Below, one piece after another: positions 7,379 through 15,694 of a DNA stretch of 16,196 nucleotides. Each line of letters starts with the position of its first letter. Within the stretch, counting starts at the first letter, position 1. The stretch comes from Martensiomyces pterosporus (Eukaryota > Kickxellomycota > Kickxellomycetes > Kickxellales > Kickxellaceae), in assembly GCA_025201845.1 (NCBI GenBank), contig MU603990.1, positions 1,197 to 17,392 on the forward strand. Reading direction: 5' to 3'. Under the pieces are notes generated by a model. It did not search any database and was not told the DNA's origin. It saw only the letters and a list, made by a program, of their open reading frames with translations. Both the position numbers and the translations under genes were made by a program.

Positions 7379-8308
7379 CTACTCCTCGTTTGGCACATAC
7401 TTGGGTTTGATTCCAAGGAATACAACCATTACACTAGGGTAGATGGTTTCGTATCCTTGGCCATGGCAGTAAAACCCAGCATTGCGAACGGCCTTAACAA
7501 ACTCGCGCTGATGCGGAAAGCTCCTTGCACTCTTGATTAGCTGCTCGTAAGAAGCACGACTGTTGGTGAACAGCCCAACCAGGAATAGGTTGACCCTGTA
7601 TGTGTGCCATTCATAAATGGAACGCAAGATTGGCGAATCGCTATGGCCAATCTCCAAGCAGGCAAACCGACCACCAGGCTTCAGCACACGGTACGCCTCA
7701 GCAAGAGCCTTGTCCCTGTTTTCCAAGTTGTGCATGCCCAGAGAGATAGTATACGCGTCAAATGAGTTGTCCGGGATGTCAACGAGGTTCTCGGCATCGC
7801 CGTGAGCAAATGTGATACGGCCATCACGCATCCACTGCGTGTCTGCCAAACGGCGCTTGCCCACAGAGAGCATGCCGGGGTTAAAGTCCACCACGTGGAC
7901 AGTTGACTTGCGGTCACCGTTCACCTTGTCCTGGTATTTCAGGTAGCACTCGGCAATATCGCATGTGCCTCCAGCAACATCAAGCAGCTTTTCGCCGGGA
8001 GAGGGTGCCATCTTTTTGATAAAGGCTTTTTTCAGACGAATATAGCCGCCCAGTGATATGATGCGGTTCACTCGTGCGTAGTCTTCAGCGACCTTCGAGT
8101 ACACGTCATTCATTACCTTTGCCTTGGAATCTGCAGATGTGGAGCTGCTGTTGGTGCTTTTGTTGGTTTTTATCGGCTCCTCACGAGGTGGGTTGCGCTG
8201 TTGTCTTGGTACAGCATTCACTGCCAGTCCTCGGACAGAATAGCCGAGAGACGCTGCCAGGTTGAGCACTCTGTTCTTCATAGAGCGACTGCTGGCTTGC
8301 AGAAACAT
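7379..8308 (-). CDS. COQ5: COQ5/UbiE-like class I methyltransferase, probably mitochondrial
   Basis: 309 residues, ATG at 8308, TAG at 7379-7381. COQ5 C-methylates the demethoxyubiquinone-type intermediate in ubiquinone synthesis on the matrix side of the inner membrane, within the CoQ synthome. An N-terminal stretch rich in Arg, Ser and Ala (about residues 1-40, MFLQASSRSMKNRVLNLAAS) looks like a presequence, then a Ser/Thr linker. The SAM fold follows: VYSKVAEDYARVN (69-81), motif I LLDVAGGTCDIAE (108-120), HVVDFNPGMLSVGKRR (138-153), HGDAENL (169-175) and RVLKPGGRFACLEI (207-220). Length fits the family. Family signatures are altered: the N-terminal signature lacks its usual His and Trp, motif I has Cys where Gly is usual, the F-G-x-RN motif reads LGMHN (190-194), and the E-x-S end of the second signature reads EIG. 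It may be a diverged orthologue or a paralogue with another substrate. No introns. Confidence 0.8.
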   Translation of the reverse strand: MFLQASSRSMKNRVLNLAASLGYSVRGLAVNAVPRQQRNPPREEPIKTNKSTNSSSTSADSKAKVMNDVYSKVAEDYARVNRIISLGGYIRLKKAFIKKMAPSPGEKLLDVAGGTCDIAECYLKYQDKVNGDRKSTVHVVDFNPGMLSVGKRRLADTQWMRDGRITFAHGDAENLVDIPDNSFDAYTISLGMHNLENRDKALAEAYRVLKPGGRFACLEIGHSDSPILRSIYEWHTYRVNLFLVGLFTNSRASYEQLIKSARSFPHQREFVKAVRNAGFYCHGQGYETIYPSVMVVFLGIKPKYVPNEE

Positions 8309-8769
8309 TGTAGGCAGTTTGAGGTACGATTCTGGCTAAAAATGAGGAAGGGAGGGCGAAAGAGTGTATCGATTGTTAGATACTAAAATAAGAAGACAAT
8401 TGATACTGTTAAAAATGATACTTTCGAGGCTTTCCTAAGGTAAAGTAGCTCCTTGTTCGTAGGCTGCCCATCGAGGCACTATACCACTGGACTGTAAATC
8501 ATCTCAAGAGTGTGTTACCTAAACGAGAGGAAAGATGGGTAATGCTTTGCCTGGTGAGAAGAAGCCACGCATATCTCTCAGCTAACAGGCCTAGCAGGAT
8601 GGTAGTCACGCTGCCCTTGTCTGTGGACAGACAATGCAACTTGTTGCCATTATACATGCACGCGACCCAGTGACTCTTCAGCCACACTAGCTGGCTACCC
8701 CTATGTGCGGCTCCCGACTTGATTCGCTGTGTTCACTGTGGGCAGTACCTAACACTGTACCAAGGGAAC
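8309..8769. other. Upstream region of the COQ5-like gene
   Basis: Presumed promoter of the COQ5-like gene (read leftward). I see no clear TATA box near 8330-8420 and no ORF of note. GGACTGTAAATC at about 8489 resembles a tRNA-Tyr anticodon arm, but the D and T arms are missing. Confidence 0.4.
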
Positions 8770-8938
8770 GGTCGACATGGCTGCACCACCATTTGCCCGG
8801 CTATAAATGTGCCCCCTCTCCCGCTGGGTAGAAGGCGGCCGAGGTCTCTCCTAGTTTTCACACCAGTATTCATCCAGTATTCACAATACTCCTCTTTTAA
8901 TTGACGACACCGGCATCCACCAGTTCGATCGACAGCAT
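8770..8938 (+). repeat. Promoter-like module P1, copy A (plus orientation)
   Basis: Inverted partner of 2022-2218. It holds the TATA box in GGCTATAAATG (8799-8809), a following CCCCCTCTCCCGCTGGGTA block, a pyrimidine-rich leader and a repeated CAGTATTCA. The first ATG (8937) opens only ATG TGT AAT TGA. The next gene on this side, OPT, ends at 9008 on the opposite strand, so this promoter points into the OPT 3' end and has no gene of its own. Confidence 0.7.
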
Positions 8939-9007
8939 GTGTAATTGACACGAGAACAACAGTCAGATATCATTCTTTGAATCAACAGCAAAACCCCTTG
9001 CAGCATC

Positions 9008-11212
9008 CTAGTTGCTCGACTTGACTGTGGAAATGTATCCGCCAACACCTGCGTTCGGGCAAAAGTTGGTCGCAGTGCCCCACCACTTGGGTGGATGGAC
9101 ATTCTGCAGCGCAAAGAAGATGAAAATCCCACTGAGCACCAGCCCCGAGTCCAGCCCAGCCGACATCACAAACGCATAGCGCTGCCAGCTCCTCTTCTGG
9201 TACTTGTTCCAAATGTAGACGAGGAAAATGGCAGCAATGAACCAGTTCACTATCGAGTGCGTGGGCACCGGAGGCATGCTTCCTGCAATCGACAGAATGA
9301 CCGGAATGTGAACGTGCTTCCACAGGCTGTTGGGGTAGCGCTTGGACAGGTACCAGAACGGGATGGGCAGGAAAACACCAAGAACAAACAGATAAAGCAT
9401 CGGGCGGTACGGAGAGACAGTGCCAAACATGCGGCTGGGCCCAATGAGACCCCAAATGACAGACTCGGAGTAAAACGCTGCTGCCGACCTGCAAGTCCAT
9501 GTCGCATTCTCTGGCGTGCATATCCCTTCGATCCTGCTCATCAGCCAGTGGGCCACGCCAAGCTGGACGGTGCCAGCAATCAGCGTGCCTGTGACCTGGG
9601 CGATAAACATGTGCCGCGGCGGGATCTTCATGTAGTGGCCAAGCTTTTGGTCCTGCAGCAGGTTGAGCGCCTGGACCATCACAATGTACCCGTACACCTT
9701 GAATGTGACGTTGGCGATGGGGTCGCCTGCCCTGCCATAGCCGATGATAAACTCGGTGATGAGACTCAGACTGGGTTGCTGGTTCGAGATGGCCTGGATA
9801 ATACCGATGGGCACAGTGAAGACAAAAGGGAAGACAACGCTCAGGATGGCCCAGTACCAGGGCATCAGCCCGAATGCCTCGCAAGCGGCGACAGCCACGA
9901 CAAAGGTGATGACGAACACAAGAACGTACCACCAGTGCGGAACCTCCTGGTACTTGCGCATCAGCTCCATGTGAATGTCGTCGTCCATCGACTGCGACTG
10001 CCGCACACGCTGGACAATGTCCTTGCCGTAGTGCAAAGCGACATAGACGATAAGAGAGAATATGGCTGCAAACCCGATGCCGTACGTCAAGGCAAGCATA
10101 AACGTCATTCGGAGAGGGCCGTAGGACTCGTACAGCGCTGGATCGAGCTTCTGGCTGGGTGTCATCACCATGGCAATATCGTAGTTGGAACCGTTGGATA
10201 GGTAGAGACCAGCAGAGTATATCGGGTAGATGCCTGTCTGCCAGGTATTGGCGTAGTATGCAGCGGGTGTGATTATCCAGACGATGACAACAAAGCCGAA
10301 AAACATGTTGCACGTCATAGCCCATGGGTACGCGATGGGTGAGCCCATGTATGCGGCAAAGGTCGACCAGTCGAGCGTAAAGCTGAGTATGCCCAGGCCG
10401 TTGTTTCCATCGCCCAGCTGGTGCGCAATCACGCTGCTGGGCATGACAATGCACAGAACAGGGACCATGCTGAGTGCGGGAAACAGGAAGCCGGGCATGA
10501 AGTACCAGACAAAGCTGGCACAGAACGCCATCCAGAACACGGCAGTGCGGGAGAACTTGCCGCCAAAGCTCTGTTTCTCGTGGAATGCGCGGAACAAGGT
10601 CGCTGTGAGCAAGGTCGCTGGCCAAATCATGGCTGCCGGATAGATGAGAAAGCGGCATGCGAGCCCAGCAAAGCTGTACCCTATCAGCTGCGATGTGAGG
10701 ACTAGCAGGTAGCTGGCGCCAAACCCCAAGTCGCTGTGGTACCATATCCTCTTGATGACGACGACGTCTATGGCATACGCGGTGTATGAGGCCGAAGAGC
10801 CGGTGATGGTTATGAGGACGTGCTCCTTGATGTTGAAGGGCCCCGGGTTGAGCGTCCACTCCCACCCAAAGGTATTGAACTTGCGTGTCGGGAGCAGCTT
10901 GGCCATCACGTACCCCAGGGGAAAGGACAGAATCTGGACGACAGAGCTGCCCAGCGTCAGCTGGTTCTGGCGGAACCAGTAGAACTGGTTGACAAAGGAC
11001 AGAATGGCGCAAAAGATGATTCCCAGGAGCCAGGCGCGGAACGTCAGGGTAGGCAAGCCGGAGTCGTCTTTGTTTGAAACAGCGATGCGCACCATCTCAA
11101 ATGGCGAGTCAGCCTCCCCATGCTGCTGCTCCTTTTCAACACCGATGTTTGCCTCGATGGCGCCAGCGTCATTCGAGCACTCATGCTGCAGTTTTGCCTT
11201 GCGGTCATCCAT
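9008..11212 (-). CDS. OPT-family oligopeptide transporter
   Basis: 734 residues from ATG 11212. The open frame extends upstream only to a TTG, so this ATG is the first usable start. OPT proteins are proton-coupled plasma-membrane importers of tetra/pentapeptides, and some members carry glutathione or metal chelates. A hydrophilic N-terminus of about 55 residues (GVEKEQQHGEADSPFEM) precedes about 14-16 hydrophobic segments. The family hallmark motifs are both present: NPGPFNIKEH at residues 122-131 and KIPPRHMFIAQVTG at 529-542. Other family blocks are SPIAYPW (291-297), the long cytosolic loop before PHWWYV (425-430), and SPYRPMLYLFVLG near residue 615. Length matches fungal OPTs and there is no frameshift or intron. 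Substrate cannot be read from the sequence. It diverges from the UBTD gene across 650 bp. Confidence 0.95.
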   Translation of the reverse strand: MDDRKAKLQHECSNDAGAIEANIGVEKEQQHGEADSPFEMVRIAVSNKDDSGLPTLTFRAWLLGIIFCAILSFVNQFYWFRQNQLTLGSSVVQILSFPLGYVMAKLLPTRKFNTFGWEWTLNPGPFNIKEHVLITITGSSASYTAYAIDVVVIKRIWYHSDLGFGASYLLVLTSQLIGYSFAGLACRFLIYPAAMIWPATLLTATLFRAFHEKQSFGGKFSRTAVFWMAFCASFVWYFMPGFLFPALSMVPVLCIVMPSSVIAHQLGDGNNGLGILSFTLDWSTFAAYMGSPIAYPWAMTCNMFFGFVVIVWIITPAAYYANTWQTGIYPIYSAGLYLSNGSNYDIAMVMTPSQKLDPALYESYGPLRMTFMLALTYGIGFAAIFSLIVYVALHYGKDIVQRVRQSQSMDDDIHMELMRKYQEVPHWWYVLVFVITFVVAVAACEAFGLMPWYWAILSVVFPFVFTVPIGIIQAISNQQPSLSLITEFIIGYGRAGDPIANVTFKVYGYIVMVQALNLLQDQKLGHYMKIPPRHMFIAQVTGTLIAGTVQLGVAHWLMSRIEGICTPENATWTCRSAAAFYSESVIWGLIGPSRMFGTVSPYRPMLYLFVLGVFLPIPFWYLSKRYPNSLWKHVHIPVILSIAGSMPPVPTHSIVNWFIAAIFLVYIWNKYQKRSWQRYAFVMSAGLDSGLVLSGIFIFFALQNVHPPKWWGTATNFCPNAGVGGYISTVKSSN

Positions 11213-11862
11213 GCCGATAGCTTTCGTTGCAAATAGAAGAAGCAGTTTGTGGGAAAGCAAAGAAAGCCCCGAGCAAGCGGACAGCGAGGGTGCGGAATAT
11301 GTAATGGAACATCAAGGGAACAGCCATGGAAGGCGCCTGGCATGCAGCGCTAATTTTTGAGAGATGGCGATTAGATTTGCTGCGGCTCTCTACATCCACG
11401 CGCACATCCACGTTTCCGCTTCCCAGCTCTTGCAACATGTCCGAGTGCATGCTGCGCTGTGGAAAGCCACATGTAGCCATCTCCAACCGATATCATGGAC
11501 CGCATATCGAGTGTTCTCTCGGTGCATTGTTGCGGTTTCTCTGGGAGCGGATGAATGAATCGTGCAGAGAATGCTGCCATGTCCAGCTACAAAGCAGCAC
11601 GCCATTTTTCAGCTAGTGGGCTGTGCGCATGACAGGCAAATACGCACTGAAAAAAACAGGTTTTGGTCTTGGCTTGCTGTTTCGCATTGTGATTCCTCAG
11701 CGCCTCGCTCTGCTTATTTTGCTTCTTTTGAGTCATCCGCCCCGCCCTGTCAGGCACGCCCCTCTTTTTGCTCTGGCCTTTTATTTCCTTTTCCAACGCC
11801 AAAGTGCTCCCTTTTTCCGTTCTGCTTTTCTCAGCTGCACTTTCGGATTTCTCGTCAACCAA
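11213..11862. promoter_or_regulatory. Shared divergent upstream region, OPT (-) and UBTD (+)
   Basis: 650 bp between two start codons on opposite strands. The UBTD side is strongly pyrimidine-rich from about 11745 to 11830, with TTTTATTTCC at 11780 and a good start context CAACCAAATGG. I see no clear TATA box on the OPT side. Open frames crossing this region on both strands have no recognisable content. Confidence 0.5.
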
Positions 11863-13077
11863 ATGGGCGGCTGTCTTTCAACGTCGACGGATTCGGCCGA
11901 TGCCCCACCACACAGCAACACCCGCTACACCACCGCCAGCGGCAGTGGCAATGGCGGTGGCAGCGGAGCATTCCTCGGGCGTCGGCGAAACCACCACCGC
12001 GTAGTCAACCAGGCCGAGGGCTCGTGCAGCGTCGACTTTGGGCACAATATCCGGTGGCGCGCCGAACAGCCAATGACCTCCAGCGAATTGCACCGGCAGC
12101 GCGAGGCATTCTGGGACACAGCGCCTGTGTATGAGGGACGTGCGGAAGTGTGGCAGGCGCTGCGGCTGGCCTGCGAGAGCGACGACCGCGCCCTAGCACC
12201 CGCCATACTGGAGAGCGCTGGCATCTCAGTGCCCACAGGGCGACTCATAGACGGCGCATACGACGAGCTGGGTGCATGCTACAGGATTCCCAAGTACTGC
12301 CTATGTGCTCCAGTAAACATGGTAGATGATAACGACGCGGGCGGTAGTAACGGATATACGAGCAGTAGCTACTTGCTGCAGAGGGAGCGGAGTCTGCGAG
12401 ACAACGAGTCAATCCGCGCACTGGCGGCGCTGGCGGAGGAGGTTGGGGCTACCGGTCGGAGCAGCAGCGAAGAGGTCAACAGGATGGCCACTCGCGATGG
12501 CCACTCGGCGTCGCCTGGCGCAAAGATATCCTGTGAGGAAGCCCAGGATGCGGCTGCTGGCGGCGGGGCGGGTGCGAGGGCAAGCGTTGATAGTGGGCGC
12601 AGCATGGACATTCGCACGGCAGTGGCCATCAATGCCTCGGCCAACTCCACGCCAAACCCCATTGCGCGGGTAGCTTCGGGGACGCCGTCGTTTGGCACCG
12701 CCGGCGACAGACTGCCCGGGTCCTCATACCAGAGCCCCAAACTGCCAGTAGCAGACTCCGACTCCATCTCCTTCGCATCCTCTTCAGCCCCGCCGCCCGC
12801 CGCTCAGCACAAGCCACCTGTGGGCGGGGGATCAGCACTGCTGCCAGTCATTGTTCGGCTTGCAGCGGGCGTTGATGTCGAGGTCGGGCTGGCTGCGGAC
12901 ACGACTATTGCGCAGATTGAGCACCAGCTGCGCCAGGACGGACAGATCCCTGTGGCCACCCCCAGAGTTCGGTTCTTCTACCTGGGACACCCGCTCAATC
13001 CGACTGTGGCGCCTGTAAGGGACATGCGCCTTTCCAACACCGTGGTCATCCAGGCCATGTACGCGCTGCCTGCATAA
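11863..13077 (+). CDS. UBTD-type ubiquitin domain-containing protein, N-myristoylation signal
   Basis: 404 residues. The frame is open 80 codons further upstream, but the ATG at 11863 gives MGGCLSTS, a classic N-myristoylation and palmitoylation start like that of animal UBTD1/2, so I choose it. Residues 64-153 form the conserved N-terminal UBTD domain: RWRAEQPMTSSELHRQREAF, then WDTAPVYEGRAEVWQALR (84-101), AILESAGISVPTGRL (114-128), YDELGACYRIPKYCL (133-147) and PVNM. Residues 154-325 are a low-complexity Ser/Gly/Ala/Pro linker, much longer than in animal UBTDs (about 230 residues in total). Residues 328-401 are a ubiquitin-like domain (VIVRLAAGVDVEV ... RVRFFYLGHPLNP ... NTVVIQAMY) without a C-terminal Gly-Gly, so it is not conjugated. 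The animal proteins bind ubiquitin ligases and E2 enzymes; the membrane role here is inferred. No introns. Confidence 0.88.
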   Translation: MGGCLSTSTDSADAPPHSNTRYTTASGSGNGGGSGAFLGRRRNHHRVVNQAEGSCSVDFGHNIRWRAEQPMTSSELHRQREAFWDTAPVYEGRAEVWQALRLACESDDRALAPAILESAGISVPTGRLIDGAYDELGACYRIPKYCLCAPVNMVDDNDAGGSNGYTSSSYLLQRERSLRDNESIRALAALAEEVGATGRSSSEEVNRMATRDGHSASPGAKISCEEAQDAAAGGGAGARASVDSGRSMDIRTAVAINASANSTPNPIARVASGTPSFGTAGDRLPGSSYQSPKLPVADSDSISFASSSAPPPAAQHKPPVGGGSALLPVIVRLAAGVDVEVGLAADTTIAQIEHQLRQDGQIPVATPRVRFFYLGHPLNPTVAPVRDMRLSNTVVIQAMYALPA

Positions 13078-13255
13078 GCACCTACATTACTACATGTACC
13101 AAGCACCCACCCCCACCTATATTTTTAGCACCTCTCATCTTCTTTCAGCACAGACTGCGCAAACACGCTGCTCGTTTAAAATACGCTTTTGCTAACCATG
13201 GCAGCAGATATCTATAAAGAGACCCATGGCTGATGTCTGCCAGGCCAGAAACAGG

Positions 13256-14386
13256 TCAGTGCTCGCTAAGCATACACCCGCGGACTGCCAGCTCATCCGC
13301 CCTTTCGTTGCCCTCGATTCCCCTGTGCCCTTTGACGTGGATGAACCTGACCCTTCCATTGCGCTGCCTAATCAGCACCAGTGCTCTCTGGATCAGGTCT
13401 GCGTTCTCCACCGTGCCCTTTTCCTTGCGGATCCACCCGTTATTCTCCCACTTCCGGTACCACTTGGTCAGGCAGTTGATGCTGTACATTGAATCCGTGT
13501 AAACCACGATCCGCTTCACCAACCCGCCGCTTAACGCTGCGCTCCCTGTTTCCAGAGGTTTCTCTTCGTGCTCCATGACCTTTTCAAGAGCGCGCACGAT
13601 CGCTGTCAGCTCCGCGCGCTGGTTTGTCTGCCTGTTGCCGGCCAGTGGCTCCGAGACGTTCCGAGGGTCCAAATAGCCGAAATACACGCCCACGCCTGCC
13701 TTTGCTCCCACCTGGCCGTTCTTCGAGCTAGCGCCGTCTGTGTACACGATGATCTCGTCAGCAGTCTCGCCTGCTGGCTGGGGCGGACTCACTTCAAGAT
13801 CCCACGATATCTGCGAGAATGGCTTCACTCTTCCATGAGAACCCACGCCACTGCGCGACTCTGGCCGCTGACTACCACTTGGTGCGTCTCCAGAAGCCGG
13901 CGTTTGCGACGTTCGCTTGGCGTCGCCCAGCGTATACGGCGTCGGGCGCTGGATCCGCCCACGTCCAGCGGGCGCATGCAGCTCAGTGAACAGCTGCGAT
14001 TCACCAACCGCCGGCAAAGGCAAAGAAGGATGCCGTGATGGAGGTTGTTCGAGAGTAGCGTCGATTACTCTGGTTAGCGGTGCTGCCAGCAGCGGTGGTT
14101 GCGCCTGTGTCTTGGGGGCAGGAGTAGCAGCGGCAACCGTGGTGGTTGGCGTGGAGGGATATAACCCCGCAAAGGCCTCGGCTTGAGCCAGGTGTTTGAA
14201 TTTTTTGAACACAGCGCCGGGATACCCGCTCGTCATCTCCTTGCACTCACCCCACGATCTGTATACCCCGGGCCTGCGGCCCACGCGGACGGCGTAATAT
14301 TCCCCGTGTGACGATGCGCGTGGCATGCTGCTGTAGTACGCTCCGCTGGCTCTTGCTGCTGTGGCACAACGCAGGCCGCCAAGCAT
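13256..14386 (-). CDS. RNH1: Ribonuclease H1 with hybrid-binding domain, two potential start sites
   Basis: 376 residues from ATG 14386. RNase H1 cuts the RNA strand of RNA:DNA hybrids (R-loops, primers) in nucleus and mitochondria. Residues 30-74 (YYAVRVGRRPGVYRSWGECK ... FKKFKHLAQAEAFAG) are the N-terminal hybrid-binding domain. Residues 75-205 are a Pro/Ser/Ala-rich linker. The catalytic domain follows with all carboxylates: Asp217 in YTDGAS, Glu259 in QRAEL, Asp298 in YTDSMY, and Asp364 in GNERADELA, plus His354 in HVKGHRG. The first 20 residues (MLGGLRCATAARASGAYYSS) have Arg, Ala and Ser and no acid, like a mitochondrial presequence. A second in-frame ATG at 14326 (MPRASSHGEYY) would give a protein without it. 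The frame extends 9 codons upstream only through a TTG. It converges with UBTD, 178 bp between stops. A TATAAAT-like site on the minus strand at about 14606-14612 may be its promoter element. Confidence 0.93.
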   Translation of the reverse strand: MLGGLRCATAARASGAYYSSMPRASSHGEYYAVRVGRRPGVYRSWGECKEMTSGYPGAVFKKFKHLAQAEAFAGLYPSTPTTTVAAATPAPKTQAQPPLLAAPLTRVIDATLEQPPSRHPSLPLPAVGESQLFTELHAPAGRGRIQRPTPYTLGDAKRTSQTPASGDAPSGSQRPESRSGVGSHGRVKPFSQISWDLEVSPPQPAGETADEIIVYTDGASSKNGQVGAKAGVGVYFGYLDPRNVSEPLAGNRQTNQRAELTAIVRALEKVMEHEEKPLETGSAALSGGLVKRIVVYTDSMYSINCLTKWYRKWENNGWIRKEKGTVENADLIQRALVLIRQRNGRVRFIHVKGHRGIEGNERADELAVRGCMLSEH

Positions 14387-14652
14387 AAACAGAGAATAAA
14401 GCTTGAATTGCAAGGAGGAAAGCTGAGAAGCGAAAATGGGTGAAGGGCAATTGCGTGCTGCGATATTGTCTTGCTGCTTGTGATCTGGTGCAGCTGCTTC
14501 ATTGCACTTGCAGCCACAGCTGCGTGGCCGTGCATCTGTTCGATTTGGGAGCCAGGCGCGCGCGAGTATGGGGCAATTCCGGCGTTAGACGTCAAACTGC
14601 CATTTATAAGAAAAGGGCTCAGAAACAGAGTACCAAAAGACGAGGCTACGTT

Positions 14653-15493
14653 TTAGAAGGGCGCGTTCTTGAGCCACTCCAGCTCCTCTGGGGTCGACTC
14701 TCTTCCCAGAGCCTTGTTGCGAGTTGGGAACCTCCCAAACTCCCTAATGACATCCCTGTGCATCTGCGCAAACGCGGCAAAATCGTCATTCTTGGCGTCC
14801 TCGTCGGGTGCCTTCAGCTGCTCGGCCAGCTCCGTGTACATCTGGACGCTCAGGTCCTGCGCCTCAATGTCCTCCGCGTGCATCAGGGGCATGTAGACAA
14901 ACGATCTCTTGACAAGACGCAGCTGCTCGTGGAACTTGCGTCTGACCATGTACATGGCCAGCGACCGGGAGATCTCGTCGCCGGCAAACGCCTTGGCCTC
15001 GCCGCGGTACATGTTGCGGCCCATCTGGTCCAACAGGATGATCATCGCCAGGGTGCCCTCTGGGGTCTCCTTGGCGTTGTCGACGTGCTCCTTGGTCGCT
15101 ACCACCCTGCTGTGCTCCGCGCCAAACTTCTCCCTGATCTCGGCGTCGGTCTTCTCATTGGGCTGGAACCACCACTTCTGGAAGCTGACCTTTCCATCGT
15201 CGTGGAGCTTGTCCGACTCTACACCAGCAAGAAAAAGAAAGAAAGTGAAAAAAAAGAACACTGGGAAATTAGCGCAGGTGCTGGCCTGGAAATGCAAATC
15301 TGGCAGCCTCTCTCTTTGCATTTGTGCCAAGCAACATATCAGGAGACTTGCCTCCAAACCAAAAGCTGTTGATTCGGTCAAACAGCTGCTGCGAATCAGC
15401 CTTTGACGAATATGTGCGCACAGCAACCGGCTTTGCTAGCCGGTGCATTGTCGCTGGTCTCTGGAGCTGCTTCGATAAGGCTGTCTTGAACAT
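14653..15493 (-). CDS. DUF924 family protein, two exons, predicted mitochondrial presequence
   Basis: Exon 1 is 15493-15352, exon 2 is 15218-14653; joined they give 235 residues. The ATG at 15493 is the first in frame (upstream only TTG). The N-terminus MFKTALSKQLQRPATMHRLA continues with further Arg and Ser residues, looks like a presequence, and ends near RTYSS (26-30). The DUF924 body follows: INSFWFGESDKL across the splice (41-52), KWW (62-64), LAMIILLDQMGRNMYRGEAK (104-123), YMPLMHAED (156-164), and REFGRFPTRNKALGRESTPE (206-225). These blocks are the family's conserved Trp, LDQ-x-x-RN, P-x-x-H-x-E and FGRFP-x-RN-x-x-LGR motifs. The family forms an alpha-helical TPR-like fold of unknown biochemical function. 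Length fits. RNase H1 follows in tandem, 266 bp away. Confidence 0.9.
15219..15351 (-). other. GC-AG intron of the DUF924 gene (133 bp)
   Basis: The exon 1 end reads GGAG followed by GCAAGT, the consensus donor of GC-AG introns. The 3' side has a branch-like GCTAAT, a long pyrimidine run and GGTGTAG. Joining here keeps the frame (phase 1: G plus AG makes Glu) and reconstitutes the family's FWFG-E-SDKL. The nearest GT donors (GTCTCC four bases on, GTTGCT further) would break the frame or insert extra residues. Confidence 0.8.
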
Positions 15494-15503
15494 AACTCGA
15501 CCT

Positions 15504-15559
15504 CTGCACAAAACAAATGGATGCGTGGATAATAAAGAAGGGAAGAGAGCTGGCCTTAC
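15504..15559 (-). other. Possible 5' UTR intron of the DUF924 gene (56 bp)
   Basis: Minus strand GTAAGG (15559-15554), a pyrimidine-rich body and TTTTGTGCAG ending at 15504, ten bases before the ATG. It resembles a short fungal GT-AG intron in the leader, but no branch site is clear. Confidence 0.35.
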
Positions 15560-15694
15560 ACAGAGCAAGGCAAGTCAGAACCCTATTAGCGCATTTTCGC
15601 CTGCAATGATGACAACAAGACTTACTGTCATGCCCACCCATCGATTTCCCAATCCCCCGCCCGCGATGATGAGCTCACTTTTGCAAGCGAGCCG

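Noticed and set aside
8440..8540. tRNA-Tyr candidate (GGACTGTAAATC near 8489)
   Set aside because: No D arm (A box) before it and no GGTTCRAATCC-type T arm after it, and the ends do not pair.
9095..10201. 368-codon plus-strand frame antisense to the transporter
   Set aside because: Antisense shadow caused by GC-rich third positions; Arg/His/Asp-rich with no domain.
8982..11012. 676-codon minus-strand frame overlapping the transporter
   Set aside because: It is an out-of-frame shadow of the OPT gene. The OPT frame carries NPGPF, KIPPR and the membrane segments; this one has only irregular Cys/His/Arg-rich sequence.
11008..11260. Start of the transporter at 11260 (TTG)
   Set aside because: Non-ATG codon; the first ATG at 11212 gives a normal OPT N-terminus.
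7379..15493. A ubiquinone or lipid metabolic gene cluster (FAS fragment, COQ5-like, transporter)
   Set aside because: The genes lie on different strands with independent upstream regions and include unrelated RNase H1 and UBTD genes. The FAS piece is truncated. Nothing ties them to one pathway.
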